NCBI GenBank assembly: GCA_016744655.1
Contig: JADGDY010000027.1
Location: 1-38,799, forward strand
Length of the DNA: 38,799 nucleotides
Source: Bacteroidales bacterium
Lineage (GTDB): Bacteria; Bacteroidota; Bacteroidia; Bacteroidales; UBA12170
Reading direction: 5' to 3'
Positions 1 through 7,559 of the stretch are shown in pieces. Under the pieces are notes generated by a model, which worked only from the letters and a program-made list of their open reading frames with translations, was not told where the DNA came from and did no database searches. The stretch's first letter is position 1; each line of letters starts with the position of its first letter. Both the position numbers and the translations under genes were made by a program.

Positions 1-124
1 AAACCATTTTATCATCTATGTTTTTGAGTTTGAAATTCATGGTTTCGTCGCCAATTTTATATCCTTGAGCCATGCTAAATAGAACGGCTATACTCATTAG
101 TATTGTTAAGCTTAATTTTTTCAT
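1..124 (-). CDS. Secreted redoxin/thioredoxin-like protein (N-terminal part only)
   Basis: The 5' end of a minus-strand gene that runs off the left edge. The visible 41 residues begin MKKLSLTILM and form a Sec signal peptide ending near SMAQ. They are followed by YKIGDETMNFKLKNIDD, the usual opening of AhpC/TSA or TlpA-like thioredoxin-fold proteins of Bacteroidota. The catalytic CxxC would lie beyond the edge, so the redox role is inferred from the start and from the neighbour. The start ATG at 124 comes one base after the stop of the upstream thioredoxin-like gene, so the two are almost certainly co-transcribed and translationally coupled. An alternative is another periplasmic protein with a similar N-terminus. 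Confidence 0.6.
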   Translation of the reverse strand, partial: MKKLSLTILMSIAVLFSMAQGYKIGDETMNFKLKNIDDKMV

Positions 125-125
125 G

Positions 126-605
126 TTATTTTAATTTTGGATGTATAATCTCTTTTAGTTCCTTATAGTTTAGTGTAGAATTATAGAATTCCTTTTTATT
201 TTTCTGTATCACTTGTGTGACAGGAATGTCTCCGTCCCAATCTTTGTTTACCTTGTTAATCCAAACATTAGCATCATCGTCTAATACCACAACCTCGGCT
301 TCAATCTGATTTTCTTGAATAAAGGGAATAACCCTTGATTCAATTTGTTTTGGAAAATCTAAGGAAACCAAAATCATTTTGAATGGTTTGTCCTTTAATT
401 CTTTATTGATTTTGATGAAATCTGGTAATTCCTCAACACAAGGTTTGCACCAAGTAGCCCAATAGTTTACAAGATAAACAGTGTCTGAGTTACTGCTGTA
501 TTTCGCTTCTAAGTCTTCAAATTTGATGACGTCTACAGTTTGGCTTGAACTAAGAAAAGGGAGCAGCAATATGAAAAAAAGTAAAGAATTTTTAATGTTC
601 TGCAT
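126..605 (-). CDS. TlpA-like periplasmic thiol-disulfide oxidoreductase
   Basis: A 159-residue secreted thioredoxin-fold protein. Residues 1-22 are a hydrophobic signal peptide ending SSSQ. The active site is YWATWCKPC, with the catalytic cysteines at residues 53 and 56, and the cis-proline loop is DIPVT with Pro128. The family transfers electrons to or from periplasmic disulfides, for example in cytochrome c maturation or in reduction of oxidised envelope proteins. The length is typical of a single-domain TlpA. It is the first gene of a tight pair with the redoxin gene at the left edge. The start is the only ATG before the signal peptide. No TAnnTTTG promoter element is seen just upstream. 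The exact partner cannot be told. Confidence 0.85.
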   Translation of the reverse strand: MQNIKNSLLFFILLLPFLSSSQTVDVIKFEDLEAKYSSNSDTVYLVNYWATWCKPCVEELPDFIKINKELKDKPFKMILVSLDFPKQIESRVIPFIQENQIEAEVVVLDDDANVWINKVNKDWDGDIPVTQVIQKNKKEFYNSTLNYKELKEIIHPKLK

Positions 606-821
606 AGTAAATTATTAGCCTGTAAAATTAAAGGTTTTGATTAAGGTGGTAGCAATGGAAATGACTAGGAATATATAATGAATTGTTATAATTCAGGAGT
701 TTAGGGGTGTTGTAATTTTAAGACTTGTTAAACCTTATTAAGGTATATTTTGTTTGCTTAACAGAACTTAACTTAATGATTGACTTTCTTTGTTGAATAA
801 TCATCATAAAAAAACAAATAA

Positions 822-1388
822 ATGAAAAAACAACCTTTACTATTTCTTTTGGGGCTCTTAATGGCCTTGCCCATACTGGTTATTGGGCAGAATGAAGCAG
901 GTGATACATTTAAGTCGGAAAGCAATTCTGGAATATATGGGCCTAAAAAAGGTGAGTTTCATCTTGGAGTTCAAGATATAAGACTTAATATTTATGGAGG
1001 AGGAAGAACTTATTTTAATTTTTCACCAAGAATAGGATATATGATTTCTGATAAGGATTTGATATTTGCTGATGCTTATTTCTCTAATTTATTTGTATCA
1101 GACAGTTATACAAGCTTTGAAATAGGAATAAATTATAGAAGATATTTGGGCAAACATGCATTGATGCCATTTGTTCAAACTGGTATTGGATATGGTAAAT
1201 ATTCTTATTCTTCAACAAGTCATTATCAAGGTGTAGAGGACAATTATATTCATGCAAACCTAGGAGCAGGAGTTTCCTATAGATACAAGAAATGGTCTAT
1301 TGAAACAGGTCTTGAGTTAGAATATAACCAGACTTTTAGTGACATGGTAATTCTGAAACCTATGGTAGGAGCATCTTTTTCTTTCTAA
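822..1388 (+). CDS. Small outer-membrane beta-barrel protein, function unknown
   Basis: A 188-residue protein with a clear signal peptide (MKKQPLLFLLGLLMALPILVIGQ is hydrophobic after two lysines, with cleavage after GQ). The rest alternates polar and aromatic residues in short strands (FHLGVQDIRLNIY, YFNFSPRIGYMIS, FEIGINYRRYLG, FMPFVQTGIGYGKY-like) and ends on a C-terminal aromatic, VGASFSF, as outer-membrane barrels do. It resembles the 8-stranded OmpA/OmpX-like barrels of Bacteroidota, but I cannot assign a role. It stands alone, convergent with the ABC ATPase gene ten bases downstream. A putative terminator hairpin lies inside the 3' end of that neighbour. Confidence 0.7.
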   Translation: MKKQPLLFLLGLLMALPILVIGQNEAGDTFKSESNSGIYGPKKGEFHLGVQDIRLNIYGGGRTYFNFSPRIGYMISDKDLIFADAYFSNLFVSDSYTSFEIGINYRRYLGKHALMPFVQTGIGYGKYSYSSTSHYQGVEDNYIHANLGAGVSYRYKKWSIETGLELEYNQTFSDMVILKPMVGASFSF

Positions 1389-1398
1389 AGAAATAATA

Positions 1399-3099
1399 CT
1401 AAACCCCAGGAATAGAAGAAATCAACATCCGAGTATATTCATTCTTGGGGTTTTTATATAACTCATCAGCTTCTTCAATCTCTACAAATTCGCCTTCTTG
1501 CATCACCATAATTCTATCGCTCATATATTTAACTACCGATAAATCGTGGGAAATAAATAAATAGGAGAGCTGGAATTCTTCTTTTAAATCGTTGAGGAGG
1601 TTGAGTATTTGAGCTTGGACAGAAACATCTAAAGCAGATACCGATTCATCACAAATAATAATTTCTGGTTTCATGGCCAAAGCTCTTGCAATAGAAATTC
1701 TTTGCCTTTGTCCACCAGAGAAGTCAGAAGGTTTTTTCTCAAATTGCTCCTTTGTGATTCCTGTTTTTTCTAGAAGCACAAGAGCTTTTTCTTTGGCCTT
1801 GGTTTTAGAATAGTGTAAATGAACCATCATGGGTTCCATAACTGTTTGTCCAATACTTATAGCGGGATTTAAAGAACCATAAGGGTCTTGAAAAATGATT
1901 TGCATTTTCTGCCGAAATTGCCTCCACTGGCTATTCGAAAACTGGAGGATGTCTTGCTCGTTCCACATCACTTGACCCGATTCACTTTGCAATAAGCCCA
2001 ATAAAGCCCTGCTTAAGGAAGTTTTTCCACAACCCGATTCACCCACCAAACCTAAAGTTTCACCTTTGTATAATTCAAAGTTGACTGATTTTACAGCTTG
2101 ATGTTTTTGTTTTACCCTCCCCAGAATACTTTTCTTTATCACATATGAAACTACTAAATCCTTTACTTGAAGTATTGGAGGATTTGCATAGATAAGTTCA
2201 TGAGATTTTTTTCTTTCGGTAGAGGAAATGTAATCTATATGGTTCTGCGTATTGTCATTTAGAAAATCATTGACTGAAGCCAAGCGTCTTGGTCTTTTAT
2301 CAATTGGAGGCCGACAAGCCATTAAAGCCTTTGTGTAATTATGCTGAGGATGCTTGAGTACCTGTGAAACGACTCCGTTTTCTACTAACTTTCCTCTAAA
2401 CATCACCGCTATTTCATCTGCAATATCAGCAACAACCCCCAAATCGTGTGTGATAAATAAGACACTAGTATTGTATTTCTCTTTTAAATCTTTGATGAGG
2501 TCTAAGATGGTCTTTTGAACGGAAACATCTAAAGCCGTTGTAGGTTCATCAGCAATGAGTAATTCTGGTTCATTGGCCATAGCCATAGCAATCATTAATC
2601 TTTGTTTTTGTCCACCACTCAATTCATGAGGATAACTTTTGTATATCCTTTCTACATCTGGAAGTCGGACTGCCTCCATCATGGAAATTACCTTTGCATT
2701 TAATTCTTTGTGATTGAGATTTTGATGAATGTCTATTATTTCAGACAATTGGTTACCACATTTTTGCACAGGGTTTAAAGCACTCATGGGTTCCTGGAAA
2801 ATCATGGAGATTCTATTACCTCTCAATTTTCGGAGTTGTTCAGCATTCATTTGTGAAAGCTCCTCTTTTTCATTATCTTTGAGCTGCAATACAATTTGGC
2901 CTTCAGTGATTTCTGCGTTTTGATGTAGCAATTGCATAATTGCCAAAGAAGTGATGGATTTTCCAGATCCCGATTCTCCCACCAATCCCACGGTTTTACC
3001 ACGGGGAATGGTTAAACACAAATCATCAACCACCACTTTTTTACTTGTGGCTTCAGGAAAAGCTATACTTAAATTTGATATCTCTATGGTGGATGTCAA
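1399..3099 (-). CDS. Fused double ATP-binding subunit of an oligopeptide/dipeptide-type ABC importer
   Basis: A 566-residue cytoplasmic protein with two complete ABC domains in tandem, like E. coli YejF or GsiA. Domain 1 has Walker A GESGSGKS at 41-48, signature LSGGQKQR near 160-167, Walker B LLIADEP and the switch His in THD. Domain 2 has Walker A GESGCGKT at 353-360, signature FSGGQRQR near 460-467 and IIICDES. The PQHNYTKAL and KNEYTRML segments match the oligopeptide-transporter C-terminal region of the Dpp/Opp family. No permease or binding-protein gene is adjacent, so the membrane partners are elsewhere. The start is TTG: a TATATTTG promoter element sits at 3127-3134 and an in-frame stop precedes the TTG, so no ATG start is available upstream. 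Confidence 0.88.
   Translation of the reverse strand: MTSTIEISNLSIAFPEATSKKVVVDDLCLTIPRGKTVGLVGESGSGKSITSLAIMQLLHQNAEITEGQIVLQLKDNEKEELSQMNAEQLRKLRGNRISMIFQEPMSALNPVQKCGNQLSEIIDIHQNLNHKELNAKVISMMEAVRLPDVERIYKSYPHELSGGQKQRLMIAMAMANEPELLIADEPTTALDVSVQKTILDLIKDLKEKYNTSVLFITHDLGVVADIADEIAVMFRGKLVENGVVSQVLKHPQHNYTKALMACRPPIDKRPRRLASVNDFLNDNTQNHIDYISSTERKKSHELIYANPPILQVKDLVVSYVIKKSILGRVKQKHQAVKSVNFELYKGETLGLVGESGCGKTSLSRALLGLLQSESGQVMWNEQDILQFSNSQWRQFRQKMQIIFQDPYGSLNPAISIGQTVMEPMMVHLHYSKTKAKEKALVLLEKTGITKEQFEKKPSDFSGGQRQRISIARALAMKPEIIICDESVSALDVSVQAQILNLLNDLKEEFQLSYLFISHDLSVVKYMSDRIMVMQEGEFVEIEEADELYKNPKNEYTRMLISSIPGV
1401..1460 (+). terminator. Putative terminator for the barrel gene, inside the 3' end of the convergent gene
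   Basis: Arms AAACCCCAGGAAT (1401-1413) and ATTCTTGGGGTTT (1441-1453) pair over 13 positions with one G-U, and the right arm runs on into T's (TTTTTATATA). The loop is long, about 27 bases, which weakens the call. If real, it overlaps the last codons of the minus-strand ABC ATPase gene. Confidence 0.4.
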
Positions 3100-3126
3100 T
3101 AGAATGAAGATTAAAGATTAACGCAT

Positions 3127-3134
3127 CAAATATA
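3127..3134 (-). promoter_or_regulatory. -7 promoter element of the double ABC ATPase gene
   Basis: Minus-strand TATATTTG, an exact match to the Bacteroidota TAnnTTTG element, 27 bases before the TTG start. It also supports that start, because it leaves no room for a longer protein. Confidence 0.5.
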
Positions 3135-3140
3135 ATCATT

Positions 3141-3836
3141 ATGATTCAATCCTTATTGGAAGATTTTCTAAATTTAATTTATCCCAGAACGTGCATGGCT
3201 TGTGGAAATACTTTGTTTCGGCATGAGGAAGTTATTTGCTCTCATTGTTTAATTCACTTGCCTAAAACCTTCTATCATAAAGACTCAAAGAACCCTCTGT
3301 TAAGTTTGTTTTGGGGTAAAATTCCCATTGAAATGGTTTCAGCTTTCTATTTCTATAATAAGGGAAATAAGGTGCAAAATTTAATTCATCAATTAAAGTA
3401 TAAAAAGCAGCCAGAGGTTGGCGTTTATTTGGGAAAGAGATATGGTGTGTTTTTAAAGAAGAGTGAGCATTTTAAGGATATTAGTTTGATTGTTCCTGTT
3501 CCATTACATCATACTAAACAAAAGATTAGAGGATATAATCAAGCTGAAATGATAGCAAAAGGACTTTCTGAAAGCATGAAAATCCCTTATGATTATTCTT
3601 CGTTTATTAGAAGTTCTGCTACTGAAACACAAACCAAGAAAACTAAATTGGAACGTTGGGAAAATGTAAAGAACAAATTTAAAGTTGAGGATGCTGAAAA
3701 GATAAGGAATCAGCACATTTTATTGGTTGACGATGTGATTACCACTGGCTCTACTTTGGAAGCTTGTGCCCAAGTGTTGTTGGAGGAGGAGGGAGTTAAA
3801 GTGAGTATGGCGAGTATTGCAGCTGCTCATCGTTAA
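3141..3836 (+). CDS. comF: ComF family phosphoribosyltransferase-like protein
   Basis: A 231-residue protein of the ComF family. The N-terminus has a four-cysteine zinc-binding motif (CMAC at 18-21, CSHC at 33-36). The C-terminal type I phosphoribosyltransferase domain carries the PRPP loop VDDVITTGST at 196-205 and a conserved VPVPLH segment near residue 120. ComF proteins take part in DNA uptake during natural transformation in several bacteria; the enzymatic activity is not settled. It is a single gene, divergent from the ABC ATPase (41 bases between starts) and followed by a strong bidirectional terminator. The start ATG at 3141 gives the usual family length. Identification of the family is secure; a role in competence here is inference. 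Confidence 0.88.
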   Translation: MIQSLLEDFLNLIYPRTCMACGNTLFRHEEVICSHCLIHLPKTFYHKDSKNPLLSLFWGKIPIEMVSAFYFYNKGNKVQNLIHQLKYKKQPEVGVYLGKRYGVFLKKSEHFKDISLIVPVPLHHTKQKIRGYNQAEMIAKGLSESMKIPYDYSSFIRSSATETQTKKTKLERWENVKNKFKVEDAEKIRNQHILLVDDVITTGSTLEACAQVLLEEEGVKVSMASIAAAHR

Positions 3837-3872
3837 ACAAAAAAGGGATGACATCGCTCGAAAAGTCAAAAG

Positions 3873-3914
3873 AAAAAGGGATGACATCACTTAGAGTGAT
3901 GTCATCCCTTTTTT
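3873..3914. terminator. Bidirectional terminator between comF and the M3 peptidase gene
   Basis: A perfect 19-bp stem, left arm 3873-3891 (AAAAAGGGATGACATCACT), loop TAG, right arm 3895-3913, flanked by A's on the left and T's on the right. It therefore acts as an intrinsic terminator on both strands for the convergent genes. A second copy of the left arm's first 16 bases lies at 3840-3855 (see findings). Confidence 0.9.
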
Positions 3915-3934
3915 GAGAACACTTTCTTAGGATT

Positions 3935-6079
3935 TTACTTCAATCCACGTTTTTTCAAAAGAGGCTCTATACTTGGCTCTTGGCCACGGAAATTGACAAA
4001 TAATGTCATTGGGTCGTCAGAACCACCACGAGAAATAATATTATCTCTAAGGCTTTGTCCTAATTCACGATTGAATAGTCCTTGCTCAGCAAAAGCTTCA
4101 AAAGCATCGCTATCTAAAACAGCAGCCCAAATATATACATAGTAACCAGCAGCATATCCTTCGCCACTAAAAGCGTGAGAGAAATAGTTGGTTCTGTATC
4201 TTGGAACAATAGCGTCTATTAAGCCTAGCTCATTCATGGTAGTCTGCTCAAATGTATTCACATCAACATCCTCAGCTTTTGGTGCAGTATGATAAGCCAT
4301 GTCTAATAAACTAGCAGCTAAATATTCAGTAGTTACGAAACCTTGATTAAACTGGCTACTCTTTTGAAGCTTAGCAACTAATTCTTTAGGAATTAATTCT
4401 CCAGTTTTATAATGGTAAGCATAAAGCTCTAACATTTCTGGTTGTAAAGCCCAGTTTTCCATAATTTGAGAAGGAAGTTCAACGAAGTCTCTTTTTACAG
4501 AAGTACCACTAATACTTTGGTATTCTACATTTGATAAAAATCCGTGTAATGCATGACCAAACTCATGGAAAAGAGTTTCTACTTCATCGATACTTAATAA
4601 TGAAGGAGCATCGGCAGTTGGTTTAGTGAAGTTACAAACGTTCACAATAACAGGAGCAACAAAATCGTCACCAGTCCCTGATTGACTACGGTAAGCTTCC
4701 ATCCATGCACCACCTCTTTTTGAACTTCGAGGGAAGAAGTCAACATAGAATATGCCCACATGAGTTTTTCCATCAGCTTCTAAAATTTCATAAGTTTCAA
4801 CATCTTCATGATAAACAGGAAGGTCGGTTCTTTTCTTGAATTTAAGACCATATAATTTACCAGCTAATTCGAAAGCACCTTTTTTAGTTTGTTCTAATGA
4901 GAAATAAGGGCGCAATTCGTTTTCATCAAGGTCGAATTTCTCTTTTCTTAATTTCTCAGTATAATACCACCAATCCCAGCTTTGCAAATCACCTTTTACA
5001 CCACTCTTATTCATGATGGCTTGTAATTCAGAAGCTTCTTGTGTAGCTTTTGCTAATGATGGTTTCCAAAGGTCCATCAAAAGTTTATAAACATTTTCTG
5101 GAGTTTGAGCCATGTTTTTTGAAATGGCATATTGTGCAAAATTATCGAATCCTAAAAGTTGACCTTTTTGCTCTCTTAAAACTAAGATTTCTTCAATGAT
5201 TGGAGTTGTGTTGTATGGTTCTTTTGTACCACGACTCATCCATGCTGTGTAAAGTTCTTTTCTTTTTTCTCTGTTATCAGCATACTGCATAAATGGAATC
5301 CAGCTTGGCTTATCAAGAGTGAATGCCCAGCCTGTTTGACCTTTATCTTTAGCAACGGCAGCTGCAGCTTCTTTTACTGAGGCTGGTAAACCTGCTAATT
5401 CTTTCTCGTCTTCGATAAGCATGAAGAAATTATTTCCTTCTTCAAGAAGTAAATGCCCGAACTTAGGGTATAATGAAGCTAACTTCTCATTGATTACTCT
5501 TAATTTTGCTTGATCCTCATCGTTCAATTCAGAACCTCCTCTAACAAATCCTTTGTAAAGCTTGTCGAGTAATGCTTTTTGCTCTTGGTTTAGAGCTTGT
5601 GCATTTCCTTTTTCAACTTCGATATTCATATCTTTTTGTTGATCGGCAACAGCTTTAACTTTTTTAAATAACTCAGCATTTAGCATGATGTTATCTTTAT
5701 GGTTAGCTAATTTAGGAGCGATTTGACCTGTAATTGCAGTTAGTTCAGCATTGGTATTGGCCTCAGTAAGATTGAAGAAAACCCCACTTACACGTCTTAA
5801 ATCTTCACCACTTTTATCAAGAGCTATAATTGTATTTTCAAAAGTTGGTGCTTCTATATTATTCACTATAGCAGCAATTTCTTCATTTTGATTTTCTATG
5901 GCTCTTTCGAAAGCTGGCATATAGTCAGCTTCCTTAATTTTGTCGAAAGGAGGAACGCCAAATGGAGTATCCCACTCAACAAAAAATGGATTTTCAGTCA
6001 TGTCTTTTTCTGGTGCTTTGTTTTCGCAAGACGATAGCACGATAACAGCCATCATCAATAATAAAGATATCTTTCTCAT
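3935..6079 (-). CDS. dcp: M3 family zinc metallopeptidase lipoprotein (peptidyl-dipeptidase Dcp type)
   Basis: A 714-residue thimet-oligopeptidase-family enzyme. The zinc motif HEFGH lies at 505-509 in the context VETLFHEFGHALHG, and the downstream region (YQSISGTSVKRDFVELPSQIMENW) carries the conserved third-ligand glutamate region. The length equals that of Dcp plus a signal. Dcp removes C-terminal dipeptides from oligopeptides. The N-terminus MRKISLLLMMAVIVLSSC is a lipoprotein signal with the lipobox cysteine at residue 18, so the enzyme is exported and anchored rather than cytosolic. It probably feeds envelope peptide degradation. It is a single gene with its own promoter element at 6111-6118 and a shared terminator downstream. 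Distinguishing Dcp from other M3 members is by length and Bacteroidota precedent. Confidence 0.9.
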   Translation of the reverse strand: MRKISLLLMMAVIVLSSCENKAPEKDMTENPFFVEWDTPFGVPPFDKIKEADYMPAFERAIENQNEEIAAIVNNIEAPTFENTIIALDKSGEDLRRVSGVFFNLTEANTNAELTAITGQIAPKLANHKDNIMLNAELFKKVKAVADQQKDMNIEVEKGNAQALNQEQKALLDKLYKGFVRGGSELNDEDQAKLRVINEKLASLYPKFGHLLLEEGNNFFMLIEDEKELAGLPASVKEAAAAVAKDKGQTGWAFTLDKPSWIPFMQYADNREKRKELYTAWMSRGTKEPYNTTPIIEEILVLREQKGQLLGFDNFAQYAISKNMAQTPENVYKLLMDLWKPSLAKATQEASELQAIMNKSGVKGDLQSWDWWYYTEKLRKEKFDLDENELRPYFSLEQTKKGAFELAGKLYGLKFKKRTDLPVYHEDVETYEILEADGKTHVGIFYVDFFPRSSKRGGAWMEAYRSQSGTGDDFVAPVIVNVCNFTKPTADAPSLLSIDEVETLFHEFGHALHGFLSNVEYQSISGTSVKRDFVELPSQIMENWALQPEMLELYAYHYKTGELIPKELVAKLQKSSQFNQGFVTTEYLAASLLDMAYHTAPKAEDVDVNTFEQTTMNELGLIDAIVPRYRTNYFSHAFSGEGYAAGYYVYIWAAVLDSDAFEAFAEQGLFNRELGQSLRDNIISRGGSDDPMTLFVNFRGQEPSIEPLLKKRGLK

Positions 6080-6110
6080 TTTTATTGTATATTAACATTT
6101 ATAAGGAAGA

Positions 6111-6118
6111 CAAAAGTA
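6111..6118 (-). promoter_or_regulatory. -7 promoter element of the M3 peptidase gene
   Basis: Minus-strand TACTTTTG, an exact TAnnTTTG match, 31 bases before the ATG. A minus-strand TTTG lies 15 bases upstream (6134-6137), closer than the usual spacing. Confidence 0.5.
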
Positions 6119-6206
6119 GAAGTTTAGAAGGAGCAAAATGATAAAATGACATATTTACTCTTCAAAATGGAATAGTTCTAATTTGTTAAGGATGTGGAGG
6201 CTGAGA

Positions 6207-6392
6207 TCAGCTCGCAAATAGGAGTTGATTTGGGTGGACAGTAACAAGGTTAGGGTATCTTTTTTTACCCCAATTATATAATTCTACTGATTCTTCAGGT
6301 GTAAGCATTTTATATGCTTTCTTAAGTTCTTTCTTGAATAAATTCCTATCAATGGTCATTCTTTCAAGTATCATTTTACAATAATGCAACAT
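6207..6392 (-). CDS. Small hypothetical protein (61 residues, or 50 from an internal ATG)
   Basis: A short open frame alone in a 519-base gap between the M3 peptidase and the pentapeptide operon. The segment KKELKKAYKMLTPEESVELYNWGKKRYPN reads like a real amphipathic helical protein (TPEE helix cap, KK-rich helices) rather than random translation, but I do not recognise a family. Internal ATG starts exist at codons 7 and 12; the codon-12 start (6359) gives MTIDRNLFKK and removes an unlikely Cys-rich N-terminus. A possible minus-strand promoter element, TAGATTTG, lies at 6487-6494, about 94 bases upstream. It could also be a chance ORF. Confidence 0.4.
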   Translation of the reverse strand: MLHYCKMILERMTIDRNLFKKELKKAYKMLTPEESVELYNWGKKRYPNLVTVHPNQLLFAS

Positions 6393-6572
6393 AGACTCAA
6401 TTTTTTTTGATGCTTTATTAAATAACTTGCCGAGACAGGGTTTAGTATAATTGGTTTTGTTAAGAAAGATTAAATATACAAAACTGCAAATCTATTATCA
6501 AGTTATACATGGCAAAAAAAGATTGATAGAGAGCATTTCCTGTTTTTGACTCTATGAGAAAAAGAAAAAGTA

Positions 6573-6580
6573 TATATTTG
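6573..6580 (+). promoter_or_regulatory. -7 promoter element of the pentapeptide/protease operon
   Basis: TATATTTG, an exact TAnnTTTG match 18 bases before the ATG at 6599, with a TTTG at 6545-6548, 24 bases upstream, as a candidate -33 element. Confidence 0.55.
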
Positions 6581-6598
6581 AAATAAATTTATCATCAT

Positions 6599-7543
6599 AT
6601 GAATACAAATACGATACTTATTTTTGCCCTTTTATTCAGTATTAATTCATGTATGTTTGCTCAAGAAAGCGATCATACTGTAAAATCCTCTTCTTTAGAA
6701 AGAAGTATTGTTAAAGGAAAAGATGTTTATCTTTCAAGTACTACAATAGAGGGTGATCTTGACTTTACTAAGCTAGTTGATTATTACATTGAAGGAGCTA
6801 ACACCAAAAGGGGAGAGGTATCATCTTCATTAACTTTTGTGAATTGTTCTTTTTCAGGTAAAATAATTGCATACTATAGAGATGGAAAAGTTGACAACAG
6901 GATCAGTTTTTTAAAAAACCTCACTTTTATCAATTGCGAGTTCAATTCAGAAGTTATTTTGAAAGAGGTTGTTGTTAATGGCGTTGCCAATTTTTCAAAG
7001 AGTACTTTTGAAGATGTTGTAGATATTGAAGGAGCTGATTTTAGAAGTAAGGATAATTATTTCTCAGCATGTGTTTTTAATGGAAAGTTTAAAGCTCAAA
7101 GAGCTCGTTTTAATGGCAATGTTAATTTCCTGAATGCTGAATTTTTCGCATTGGCTAATTTTCAGCATGCTATTTTCAATGGTGATGTCCAATTTGGGGC
7201 ATGTGTTTTTTATGAAAATGCCGATTTATCTTTGATTAAAGCAACTGATAATTTTATTATGAATTATGTAGTTTTTCATAAAAAGGCCCTGATGAATAAT
7301 GGGTATTATATGGGAAGAGTTGAGTTTCAGCAGACGGTTTTTAATGCACCAATTGAAATGAAAGGAAATGTATATACTTTTCCTGTGAAGTTTAATAATG
7401 CTATTGTTGAGGCGGAAATCTCAGTAGAAAACTCCAGCTTTTTATCTGGCATACCTGAGATTGATAATATCAAAAGTGAGAAAGGTCTGTCAATAGATTT
7501 TTCTAAAGCAAAAATATCTAGTTTACAAACAATACAGAAATAA
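6599..7543 (+). CDS. Secreted pentapeptide-repeat protein
   Basis: A 314-residue protein with a Sec signal peptide (residues 1-22, ending SCMFAQ). A central region, roughly residues 85-230, has phenylalanines at alternating 5 and 6 residue spacing (ARFNGNVNF, LNAEFFALANF, QHAIFNGDVQF, GACVF), the pattern of Phe-type pentapeptide repeats that fold into a right-handed quadrilateral beta-helix. Unlike Qnr/MfpA-type cytoplasmic members it is exported. It is the first gene of a two-gene operon, 16 bases before a cysteine-protease lipoprotein, which suggests a joint extracellular or periplasmic role (partner, substrate or scaffold). SCMFAQ could in principle be read as a lipobox, but the AQ cleavage site is the better fit. 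The specific function is unknown. Confidence 0.75.
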   Translation: MNTNTILIFALLFSINSCMFAQESDHTVKSSSLERSIVKGKDVYLSSTTIEGDLDFTKLVDYYIEGANTKRGEVSSSLTFVNCSFSGKIIAYYRDGKVDNRISFLKNLTFINCEFNSEVILKEVVVNGVANFSKSTFEDVVDIEGADFRSKDNYFSACVFNGKFKAQRARFNGNVNFLNAEFFALANFQHAIFNGDVQFGACVFYENADLSLIKATDNFIMNYVVFHKKALMNNGYYMGRVEFQQTVFNAPIEMKGNVYTFPVKFNNAIVEAEISVENSSFLSGIPEIDNIKSEKGLSIDFSKAKISSLQTIQK

Positions 7544-7559
7544 TCTAAAATAGCGCGAT

